NCBI RefSeq assembly: GCF_963678975.1 | Contig: NC_089277.1 | Coordinates: 24,502,672-24,566,671 of the forward strand | Length of the DNA stretch: 64,000 nt | Direction of reading: 5' to 3' | From: Dysidea avara | Lineage: Eukaryota > Porifera > Demospongiae > Dictyoceratida > Dysideidae | In this document: in pieces, positions 12,301 to 22,836 of the stretch | Position numbering within the stretch: the stretch's first letter is position 1 | Layout of the letters: each line of letters starts with the position of its first letter | The notes under the pieces: model-generated | Told to the model about the DNA's origin: nothing | Databases searched by the model: none | What the model saw: the letters and a program-made list of their open reading frames with translations, nothing else | Position numbers and translations under genes: made by a program

Positions 12301-13520
12301 AGAAACTAGATACAATGCAAGGAGTTCAGCTACAAGCAAAATCACCCTTTAGTGAGTTCAGCTACAAACAAATCAACCTGCAGTGAGATCACCCACAGAA
12401 ACGCACTTGTACAGAGTTCAGTTACAAACAAATTACCCTGTAGAGAGATCAGGTAGAAGAATTCACCTTGTAGAGAGTTCAGCAACAAAGAAACCACCAT
12501 GTAGAGAGTTCAGCTGGAAACAAATCACCCAGTAGAAAGATCAACTAGAAGAAGTTACCTTGTAGAGAGTTCAGTTGCAAAGAAACCATCATATAGAGAG
12601 TTCAGCTACAAAGAAATTACCCCATAGAGAGTTCAGCTAGAAGAAGTCACCTTGTAAAGAGTTCAGCTACAAAGAAACCATCATGTACAGAGTTCAGCTA
12701 CAAAGAAACCACCTGTACAGAATTCAACTACAAACAAATCACCTTGTATAGAGATCAGCTAGAAGAAGTTACTTTGTAGATAGTTCAGCTACCACAATTC
12801 ACCCTGTAGAAAGATCAGTTAGAAGAAGTCACCTTGTAGAGTGTTCAGTTACAAAGAAACCATCATGTAGAGAGTTCAGCTGCAAACAAATCACTCTGTA
12901 GAGAGTTCAGCTACAAAGAAACCGCCATGTAGAGAGTTCAGCCTCATACAAACCACCTTGTAGAGAATTCAACTACAACAAATCACCCTGTAGAGAAGAA
13001 GTTACCTTGTAGAGAGTTCAGCTACAAAGAAACCATCATGTAGGGAGTTCAGCTACAAAGAAACCACCATGTAGAGAGTTTAGCTGCAAACAAATCACCT
13101 GTAGAGAGTTCAGCTAGAAACAAATCACCCCGTAGAGAGATCAGCTGGACGAAGTCACCTTGTAGAGAGTTCAGCTACAAAGAAACCATCATGTAGACAG
13201 TTCAGCTGCAAACAAATCACCCTGCAGAGAGTTCAGCTACAAAAAAATCACCCTGTAGAGAGTTCAGCTAGACGAAGTCACCTTATAGAGAGTTCAGCTA
13301 CAAAGAAACCATCATGTAGAGAGTTCAGCTACAAAGACACCACCATGTAGAGAGTTTAGCTGCAAACAAATCACCTGTAGAGAGTTCAGCTAGAAACAAA
13401 ATACCCTGTAGAGAGACCAGCTAGAAGAGGTTACCTTGTAGAGAGTTCAGCTACAAAGAAACCATCCTGTATATAGTTCAGCTACATTTCAAGTCACCCA
13501 GTAGAGAGATCAGCTGCAAA
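9340..13520. repeat. 4.2-kb satellite array, ~31-bp monomer, with ~277-bp higher-order repeat
   Basis: The consensus monomer is TTCAGCTACAAACAAATCAC followed by CCTGTAGAGAG (31 bp), about 130 copies in one orientation. Variants alternate TTCAGC/ATCAGC and CTACAAACAAA/CTAGAAACAAA. A block with the diagnostic word CTAGACACAATGTAAGGAG recurs 277 bp apart (CAATGTAAGG at 10531 and 10808), equal to about nine monomers. Variants with AAGAAACCATCATGTAGAG dominate after ~12.45 kb, so the array has at least two subdomains. No coding frame. Confidence 0.95.
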
Positions 13521-13728
13521 AAAAATATCCTGTGGGGCATAATGGGCATGTAATAAATATATGTATATAATTTGTATAATTACTAATAAAATCAAAAATA
13601 ATTGAAGTACTAAAATTCTTCTTTAAGTTCTTTTCTTCTTCCTGTAGTAAAGAAAAAAACACATGGGTTAAAAAAGCCCCGAAGCCAGCCATAGGCCGGC
13701 TTTGCAGTATACAAATACAAAAAGAAGT

Positions 13729-14060
13729 GATATCTAATCAAAAACAGCCAAGCTGTAAAAAAAGGTGCGGCCCCCAAAAAGGCCATGATGAAAAAAGATG
13801 TGAAATCCAAGGTGGCGGCCAAGAAATGGCTGTGATGGTAGGTTAATGGTTACATTTTAATAACGACAATTCAGGTGAATTTTGTGCCGCTTGTTCTTGG
13901 CACCAAATTCACCTGAATTGCTGTTATTAAAATGTAACCATTAACCTACCATCACAGCCATTTCTTGGCCGCCACCTTGGATTTCACATCTTTTTTCATC
14001 ATGGCCTTTTTGGGGGCCGCACCTTTTTTTTACAGCTTGGCTGTTTTGGATTAGATATAA
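13729..14060. mobile_element. Long-hairpin MITE, arms ~160 bp
   Basis: The left arm (TATCTAATCAAAAACAGCCA onward) pairs almost perfectly with the right arm (to TTGGCTGTTTTGGATTAGAT). The centre is a short loop around GCTTGTTCTT flanked by GTGCC/GGCAC. Conserved inner words are AAGGTGGCGGCCAAGAAATG and AATTCAGGTGAATTT. Diverged relatives are at 1540-1840 and 45815-46170. The small open frames here are palindrome artefacts. Confidence 0.92.
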
Positions 14061-14730
14061 GTATACCTATTATGTATGTATATTCTGTACAACCTATAAT
14101 CGTATGTTGTTGTTTGTAACTAAAAATGTGCACTCAAAGTAAAGAGTTATACAACTTCATTATTTTGTGATCACTGTGAAGATTGAAGAATTATTATTTG
14201 CACTCTCTTGGATATAGTATTTAAAAACTAGCATTATTTTTATAGAAATGGAAGAATTGTTTGTATATTAATGAATGTCCTTCAGTTGTTGCTACAGTAT
14301 ATATGTTGTTTACAAAAATGCATACATTTGCTGTTTCAATACGTTTGCATTTAAAAGCTAGTTACTGGTACTGTACAGCTATACGTAGAAGTGTGACCCT
14401 GTAGAATACTCTTCTGGGTGTACTGTTTGTAGTATAGCATTTGATGATGAGAGCAGAAGGTACATTATACAACTGATTAACAGTGCATCTGTACATGTTT
14501 CCATGCGATTTGCATATTATACCCAGCTTCAAATTTCAGAATGTACGTTACACATCATATGTAGTTGCTAACATAATGTATTGTTAATAACTACTTTACT
14601 TTAACAGATTTAAAATAAAGATTATTGTGTTTTATGATGCGTATGACTAGCTATCATAAAAGGCTGGTAATATAATTAGTGGATTTACTGTGTATTCAAT
14701 GACTATGTACTGTGTGCTTTATTTCCCTAG
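14061..14730. other. Upstream region of the first large membrane-protein gene
   Basis: AT-rich DNA without long frames. A pyrimidine-rich stretch ends in TTTATTTCCCTAG (to 14730), a plausible 3' splice site directly before the coding exon. A short upstream coding exon, if present, should be here or further left, but I could not identify one. Confidence 0.4.
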
Positions 14731-17700
14731 TCATATTCTGTACAAGTGTATTTGTTGGAGTACTCACAGTTACAGTTGCAACTCACAATGTCTATCATGT
14801 TCAACCTGATGATGTGTGCAAAGAGCAGTCATCTGAGACTTGTCATACACTGCAGCACTTCATTAACAACAGTAGATTGTTTTTCACTTCCAATTCCATA
14901 TTTGCCTTTGCTGAAGGAGATTTCTTCCACAACCAGAGTGATATGATAGTTCAAAATGTCACTAATGTCTCACTCATCGGTACATTAAATACCAGTGACC
15001 CTACCTCACCTGTAAGTATCATTAGATGTTTACCAGACAGTCACTTACATTTTTTCAATGCTGTTAATCTGTTGATAAAAGATTTAACATTTAAAGGATG
15101 CAGTAGTTCTTTAGGGAAGTTTACTCAAATATCAGGCTTTCATTATAAACAACACTATTTCCAGACAAGTATGTATTTCAATAACTGTACTAACTTGAAT
15201 GTAGTCAATGTACTCATTTACAATCCTTTGGGATATGCTATTGTAGGCTATAATGTGATGGGAAATAGCATACTTGAAAATATCATAGTCACAATGGCTA
15301 CACAAGACTCAGTACCAAACACTTTGGTTCCCTATACATGTAGCCTAGGCATACATTGGAGTTACCATGATAGCGAAAGTGACAAAGAGGACGTGTATGT
15401 TAATATTGCTAACTTACTGTTTGTTTATCCTGATAGAGCAGACACCAAGCTCTGTTATGATGACAGAAGTGTAGTTGAAATTGTAATGAACCAATTGCAA
15501 GCGAATGGATTTGTTAGCATATCGGACTCAAACTTTTCTGTCATAACTCATGGCAGCATACTAAAAATCAATATCAACTCTTCTTCTTATAGCAGAATTG
15601 ATTTTTATAAATGCACTGTCGCTAGTAGTACATTATCACATTTCATTGACTTTCTTTATACCAGCAACTTCTCATATGTTACTGATCAGGCTAATCACCG
15701 TGCAAGAGCTACAGTCACTTTTAATGAGACCACATTTTCAGGCAATACCTTTGCTTCAACCACACCTAAATCAATGTTACAATTTGTGGTGTCTTCAAAA
15801 TGTTTAAGCTTAGAACTAAATATTGTTTTTAATAACATGGTCTACAGCAGAAATGGATTAGCATTGTTGACAGTGACATCAGACAATCATCAGTCATCTA
15901 TCTCAATTTCTACGTTTGGTAGTTTTGTTGCATGTTACAATAATTTTCTTTATAACAGTTTAATCTCTTTAAGTAGAGGGAAAATAAACTTTAATGGCAT
16001 TACTCATTTTGAAAGCAACTATGCTACTGAGCTCATTTCATTAACTGATGCACAGTTGGAATTTAATGGGAACACTGAGATTATAACTACCAATGTCTAT
16101 GCACTTATTTCATTAACAAATGGACAAATGTATTTTACTGGCAACAATAATATTAGCTTGAACATTGTTTATGAACTTATTGCATTAAAAGATGGACAGA
16201 TGCACTTTACTGGATTAACTAATTTTAGTAACAATCATGCTACTGAAATTATTCATTCATCTTCATCAATTTCGAGCTTTTCAAATAATACAGTGTTTGA
16301 CGGTAATGATTGTGATCAGTTAATAACATTGCATGATCCTGCATTTAGCTATATGAGGTTAGTGAGAACTGCCAAATTAATGTTTAATAACAATTCAGTG
16401 CGTAATGAAATAATAGAAGTGTCCATTGCATTAAATAATCCTTATCCACTTTGTTTGTTTCAATACTATTTGCCAAAGAGTAGCAGAGTTGAAGACTTTC
16501 ACATTAATTTGCTGTTTGATAACAAAAGTCTGATCGATGCCAAATTGAATAAGGAGATTGACTCAATCAAAAAATTGACATCTCAATGTAAGTGGATTAG
16601 AGATGCAGCATTTCAGAACTACACTCCTTTTGCTGTAAACAACAAGACAGTCCACATATTAAGTTTAAAGAATAATCAGACATTATCATACCAGCTGAGT
16701 GTACACAGTGTGGTATGCTATTGCCCGCACTCTTTGAACTATAACTGCAACATTAATCAACTGGGCCCTATATACCCTGGACAGAATTTATCTGTAGATT
16801 TGTGTCTACCTCATAATGCTGAAGAAATCAGAATCTTGTATGCTGAAACACGTACTGATAATATGCCAGGCTTTAATTGTAAAATCACTAACTCTGAAAA
16901 AGTGAAACATGAATTACATTATAACAAAACAAAGACCATATATTTTACTTTTGCTTCAGAGCAACCAATGAGAGAATGTCAGCTTCTCCTCACAGTACAG
17001 CCAAGTCTATTTGTTTATTATGATACCTTTAATGTTGGCCTTCTTCATTGTCCACTAGGGTTTGCACTCACAAAAGGAATCTGTGGCTGTGACTCTCAGC
17101 TTAGCAAATACATCAGTGACTGTAAAATTTGTCATCAAACAGTGAGACGACTGTCTAATGTGTACATCTCAGGAATTGAATCTGAGAGTTCAACTCATAA
17201 GTATAATATATCAACAGTTTGTCCTGTTGATTACTGCCAAAAACGTACAACAAGGATTAATTTACGTGATCCAGATGCTCAATGTCAGCCACATAGAACT
17301 GGTCTACTGTGCTCAGTATGTGAAAGAAGCTACAGTATGGTGTTTGGATCAAGACAGTGTAAAAAGTGTTCAAATTGGCATTTGCTTTTTATTACCTTTA
17401 TACTTTTAACTGGTTTGCTTCTGGTCTTCCTCCTCTTTTTCCTCAAATCTACAGTGACCACAGGAACAACCAATGGAATTATATTTTATGTTAACATTGT
17501 TTACACAAATGCTTCATATTTCCATATTCAAGAAAGACTTATAACACCACTTTCTGTCTACATGTCTATTACTAATCTCAGATCATGTTTTGAGATGTGT
17601 TTCTACAATGGAATGGATATGTATGCTAAAAAGTGGTTGCAGTTAGTTTACCCTTTTTATTTGATGATCATAATGCTGTTCTTTATAATTGGTAGTCGTT

Positions 17701-18533
17701 ACTCCAGCAAACTTTATCGGTTAACATTTAACAGTGCACTACCAGTACTAGCAACCTTGTTTATACTGACTTACACCAGCATGCTGCAGGTCATTGCTAC
17801 ACTGTTTTTTTATGCTAAAATTATTGCTGTGCCTGGAAATTCCATTACAATTGTATGGGTTTGTGATGCAACTCTTCCACTATTTGGTTGGAAGTATTTA
17901 TTGTTATTTATTGTATGTCTCGTATTGTTTATTTTGCTGCTAACACTGACTGTGGTACTGCTGTTCACCAAGTCTCTGATGAGGTTTAACGTAGTTTCCC
18001 AGTTTAAGCCATTGATAGATGCTTTTCAAGGATCACTGAAAAGTCAATATTCTTACTGGATTGGAATACAACTATTGGTTAGATGTGCAATGACTGTGCT
18101 TCTGGCTTTGGGCAGAGATTTAAGCATCACACTAAGTTGTATTATAATCCTTACCATGGCTATAATTCATAGCCGTATCCAGCCTGACAATAATGAACTA
18201 AATAACTTGCAAGAGTTACTGCTACTCTACAACTATGTTGTCATGTGTGTGGTACTCATTTTGAATGAAAGTGAAACACTAAATGTTATCACAGTAAATG
18301 TACTGGTTGGTCTGTCATTCATTCAGTTTGTTATAATAATGGTTTATCATCTATTAACATTTGTAACTCCTTTCAGAAAACTAAAGAATAAGATATTAAA
18401 TGTTTGGGGTATCATTGTGAAGAATCATTGCTTAAGACAAGAAGACAGGTGTATTGATACCACTGTATTGGAGATTCCAGAGATTGACTTTGACTATTCT
18501 GACTTTCGAGAACCTTTGATTGGTGAATATTAA
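14731..18533 (+). CDS. Giant beta-helix ectodomain / multi-pass membrane protein, copy 1
   Basis: One uninterrupted frame of about 1270 codons. No ATG is available at its start: the frame is closed by TGA at 14700 and the first codons read GTG.., so the N-terminus is probably completed by an upstream exon spliced at the acceptor ending at 14730. Counting from 14712: a hydrophobic signal-peptide-like segment (3-25), then about 640 residues rich in N-glycosylation sites and short beta-strand-like repeats (pectin-lyase-like solenoid). This includes ~23-residue coils of the type LISLTDAQLEFNG (about 417-520). Cys-rich stalk blocks follow at about 665 (CYCPHSLNYNC), 780 (CPLGF..GICGCD) and 857 (CQPHRTGLLCSVC..C..CSN). 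TM helices begin at 889 and continue (about 979, 1009, 1060, 1115, 1170, 1193), then a short cytosolic tail ending EPLIGEY. Likely a cell-surface receptor or adhesion protein. No GPS cleavage motif, kinase or known GPCR signature was seen. Paralogue at 22.8 kb. Function unknown. Confidence 0.85.
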
Positions 18534-19340
18534 TTTTATTGCAGACTTTGTGATGCTATGCATTATTATAATATCACTACACATACTGTATGTACTACTG
18601 TTTGATTGTCATTGAGGATGCGCTGCTGTTGCAATACACAGAATATAATATAGCGCTTTATAGGGCAAATGGTAGCACAATTTATTTTGTGCCATAAATG
18701 ATGATATTCCTTGTACTTTTGCATGGCATGCATAGTGCACACTACATAGGAGTCTATGTGCATATCCCCACAGCTGGGCTTTAAGGTGTTCAAGCTACGT
18801 GCTTTCTGACTGTATTATAGGGTGAATATACTTTATGGTCTGTCGTATTTAGAAATGATAAGTATGCTTTATCTACATCCCTTAATTGAAAGTGCAGTAA
18901 TATAAAATATTGTTGCACATTAATCTATTTGGTTGTTTTGTATATTACATGTTTAGCAAGAGAAAACTACCATTAGTGATGAAAATATGTATGCATGTAC
19001 AGAACGAATCATTAAAATGAAGGCATGTGAGACTTTGGGCAGCATTTGGCCACAAGGTGGAACATGTATAGAATTATGCACTGTAGACATGGTGAAATAG
19101 TCATGTCCAGTAGTTACTGTAGCTGCCTGCTGTATTGTATTAGAGAATGATTTTACTGTGAAGAGTATTCTTATTATGTTTATGTGTAGGTAGCTTAGCA
19201 TCATTATTCTGCCTATATTAAATATTATGCTAGCATTATGTTTAAAGCTTCATGATCAGGCACCTATTACGCTCTAAATTATGCCCCAGCATAATAATTG
19301 GCTGGTGCATATTTCTGAGAGGTCTTCATTAAACATGAGC
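18534..19340. other. Intergenic; no gene seen
   Basis: 3' flank of the first large gene. No coding frame with family features and no canonical AATAAA close to the stop. Confidence 0.45.
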
Positions 19341-19344
19341 CATA

Positions 19345-19860
19345 GGGTTATTTCAGTGGTCTTTTGACTGGGAAACAGTATTTAACCTAGACAAATGTGA
19401 ACATCTCCAAGTCTCTCTTAAAAAGCATCCCCTCACATCACAGTACACCTTAAGCGATTCCCAAATCAAATGTGTTCCATCCATCAAATACCTCGGAGTG
19501 ATAATTAACAATACTCTGATCATGTTACCTACATTACCCACAAAGCAAATAATGTTATAGCTTTCTTGCAAAGAAATCTAAAATGTTGTCTCCCATCACT
19601 GGCCATTAGGTAAGACAAAATGTTATGAATCTCATTCTAGAATACTGCTCCACTTTGTGGGCTCCACACACATTACAAGACAGTCAGAAACTTGAATCAG
19701 TACAAGATTAGTACAAACTTGAATCCGTATGGCCAGATTTATTATTAATGACTATTCCTACACCTCCAGTGACACCCACATGCTTGAAAATCTTCATTGG
19801 GCCACATTAGAACAATGTTGTGCTCAAGCTAAGTTAGTCACACTGTAAAAAATTGTTAAC
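19345..19860 (+). mobile_element. LINE reverse-transcriptase remnant (C-terminal part)
   Basis: Broken frames on the plus strand spell a non-LTR retrotransposon signature: NLDKCEHLQVSLKK, then SIKYLGVIINNTL, then KANNVIAFLQRNLKCC and LEYCSTLWAPH. The order matches the thumb and connection region of CR1/L2-like polymerases. Frame changes and stops show it is dead. Confidence 0.75.
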
Positions 19861-19883
19861 AACATCCTTCATATTCCTACTCA

Positions 19884-19965
19884 ATGAAGATTGAGATGCT
19901 CTAATAGAGCAGTTAGATGCATTTATTCTAATAGAGCAGTCAGAACTACTCTAACAGAACATTCA
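19884..19965 (+). repeat. CTCTAATAGAG motif cluster
   Basis: GATGCTCTAATAGAGCAGTT, then TTCTAATAGAGCAGTCAG, then CTACTCTAACAGAACATTC: three tandem, increasingly diverged copies following an AGATTGAGAT flank. Confidence 0.8.
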
Positions 19966-20084
19966 TAACAGAACACGATTTAAAATGGCATAAAAATGTA
20001 ACATATGCAGAATAGTTTAGCAGCTAAATCTTGACATACAGTAAATCAGAGAATAATTTAGATATGTTGCTGAATCAATACGAC

Positions 20085-20640
20085 ATATCTTGTACCACAA
20101 GGGTCAGTGCTTGGCCCATTTTTATTTATCCTGTATGTTAATGATGTAACTGATGGACTCCAAAGTACACTAGAGATGTTTGCCGATGACTCTAAACTTC
20201 ACAGAATTGTCCAAACACCTCAAGATGTCGAAATTTTACAGGAAGACCTTAATTTTATCTCGAATTGGTCAAGATTTTGGTTACTGAAGTTTAATACTTT
20301 AAAGTGCACTGTGATACACTTAGGTAGAGGAGACCACAACACCTACACCCTATATGATCAGGCCTCAGGAGCTCATAGTCAGCTAGAATCTACAACAAAA
20401 CAAAGAGATTTAGGTGTATGGATCACACCAGACATGGGATCAAGTCTTCATTATCACAAAATTGCAAGTAATGCTATGGTCAACACTTTTTCAACTTTTA
20501 AATAATCCAACAATGGAATGACTTACCTGATGAAGTATTTCTGGCAAAAACAATATCTTCTTTCAAACACTCACTAGACCAATATTGGAGAGGAACTGGA
20601 CATGGACATTGTCAAAGGCCTTTGGCCTATTAATCAATTT
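20085..20640 (+). mobile_element. LINE reverse-transcriptase remnant (catalytic core and C-terminal end)
   Basis: The frame contains PQGSVLGPFLFILYVND and the catalytic MFADDSKL (FADD box) of non-LTR reverse transcriptases, then an interrupted part to 20505. In another frame near 20509-20634 lies the usual element C-terminus (QWNDLPDEVF..SSFKHSLDQYW). The thumb segment is missing between the two parts. A (TAA)n tail follows at 20662-20681, the typical 3' end of such elements. Confidence 0.85.
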
Positions 20641-20681
20641 TGTATTTTAATTGTCCATTAAATAATAATAATAATAATAAG

Positions 20682-22335
20682 GCCATAATTGACATTTAGG
20701 ACAGAACCAAATAACAGTTTATACTATTCATGAAATCATGAATCTAGCAAATTGTGAAGCATTTCAGCATTTAAAATCTGCTGGGGAGCAGCAGCAACCC
20801 CAGCACTTATACCTCACTACCAATGCTGGAAACCACCATAGAAAAATCCTGGATACATCCCTGAAATACCCCATAGTACAGGTTTAACCGATGGGTAGGT
20901 CTTACTGTATAAACATGCATGGGTACAGAATGCAAACTCAATTAAGTATGATAATTCCATTGATTTGTACAACAGTTACAGAATCAATTTAGAGGATGAT
21001 ACAAGGTATATCTTCCCAGTGTCCTTCACAGCAACTATCTGTCTCTGAGAACTGCATAGTAATGTCTTTAATGAATGTTGCCTGGTTTCCTTTTACTAAG
21101 TGGGCCAAGCCACCTTAACTTGCAGTTACAGTCAAAGAAGCTAATTATGTCAGAATATAAGGCCAGAATACTTGTATCTCATTCTCATCAGCAAAAGTTT
21201 AGGGAAATTTGTTTTTCATATGCAGGGGCACTGCCAGGCAGGAGGTAATTTTCTGCAAAAAAAAACATCCCAAGCCACTCCTGAGCAGCAGAATTAGTGC
21301 TGAAACGATTATTTGGTTATTTGACTATTCGGTTTACATGACACTATTCGATTCATTAACACACCATTCAAATATTCATTAGCACTTTGTACACTGGATA
21401 AAGCCAGCCTTAAAACTTAAGATTATAACAAAGTGGCATATTATTTAGAAGGGATAGAAATAGCTCTAAGACTTTACCTTGCTTCCTAGCAAAGGATCAT
21501 TTGAGACGTCATTTGGGAGAATTAATGTGGGAAACAATCTGGTCTAATTAAGGTGCATAACCACATCACTCTAGCATTATTGTAGTAGTAGTATTTAAGT
21601 ATGACCAATGATGGTCTATATGCACAAAAATCACTATGCAGTACATATTTTGTTATATAGAATATAATATTGTGTGTTTATATGCATGTGTATGTGTGCG
21701 TGCATGTGTGTGCGCATGCGTGTGTGCGTGTGTGTGTGTGCATTTAGATTCTAATGTTAATTACAGGCACATATGAATATTAGGCTGGACTTAATGAACA
21801 ATGACTGTCAATGCATATTAAGTATATAGCTATAGATTATAACATTTTGATTGCATCAACTCATAATCTCACTCAGGATCTTTTGAACTTGATATTAAAT
21901 TGCATGAAGAGAACTTGTCTCTCTATATAGCATTTACAAATGCATAAGCCATAAACTGTATATAAGCCATAAGACTAGCTTAAATTAAATAAACTAATCA
22001 CAATAACTATATTACATTTTTGGTTTCTTGATTCATTGAACCAAATAATATAAATAATAGCTTATACGTATATTGCTGACACTTCAGCCACTAACTCCTT
22101 CCTGGTGTAGTTTTGTCAAATAAACCAATGCAACAACAGAAGGTACTGTACATGTGAGACATTATGGCTTATTGGTATTTATGTGTGTATATATAGCTAT
22201 GCAATACAGATTTTAGAGTGCTTGCAGTACAGTATGTATGTAACATAGTGTGAATAATAGTTTGAGGATGTGTTGTTTCTACTGAAGGCATAGAACATTT
22301 CAGGGACCATCCAATGAAACTGGGCCTTTAAAGTT
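20682..22335. other. Intergenic; no gene seen
   Basis: No recognisable genes. Contains an imperfect GT-rich microsatellite (about 21668-21742). Confidence 0.45.
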
Positions 22336-22339
22336 TTTA

Positions 22340-22525
22340 AAAAATTTATTTATTTATTAAGACTTTACAGCACAAGTGCTGAAGGTCTGTAGGACACCTG
22401 GTCCTACAGTCTGTTTAAAGTTGTTACATAAAGTGTGTTTGAAAAGGTGGACAAAGGAGAAAAAAATCCATGACTGGACCTGGGCAGCCTCGAACCTGCA
22501 GCCATCCATTGACGTTCGAAGTTGG
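22340..22525 (-). repeat. tRNA-derived SINE (minus orientation)
   Basis: Read on the minus strand, it contains GGCTGCAGGTTCGAGGCTGC, a good RNA polymerase III B box (GGTTCGAGGCT). It then has the tail ACTGTAGGACCAGGTGTCCT and CAGACCTTCAGCACTTGTGC. The same modules in the same order lie on the plus strand at 32437-32640. Confidence 0.7.
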
Positions 22526-22836
22526 GCATGTGGGTGCAAAAAATATTGCCTACTTTTATGATTTGTATTATGGTAATGGAATTTTCAGCCCTTATTAGAA
22601 GGAAATCTGCAAGTTGCATGTAGATATAGTGTATTTCAGTACTGAAATGGGATCTGCTTTGTGATGTGTGCTCACATGCTTGGTATTCATAGGCCTAGTC
22701 ACATATCAGTACATCCTTGCAAAATATCATCCTTAGAATCTGTGCATTTAAGAGTTTTGTATGCATGTACTTGCCCTGTATACAAGCAGCTTGTTTTGTA
22801 ATAACATGCCATGCATGCTATATTTAGGCACGTGTC

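Noticed and set aside
9340..13520. CRISPR-like array of short repeats
   Set aside because: Units are contiguous ~31-bp monomers without unique spacers, and the context is clearly eukaryotic. It is a satellite.
13510..13822. Two overlapping minus-strand frames
   Set aside because: They arise from the arm of the long-hairpin MITE.
14712..14714. GTG as start codon of the first giant gene
   Set aside because: Eukaryotic initiation at GTG is unlikely, and an acceptor-like site and the alignment with the second gene favour a coding exon beginning at 14731.
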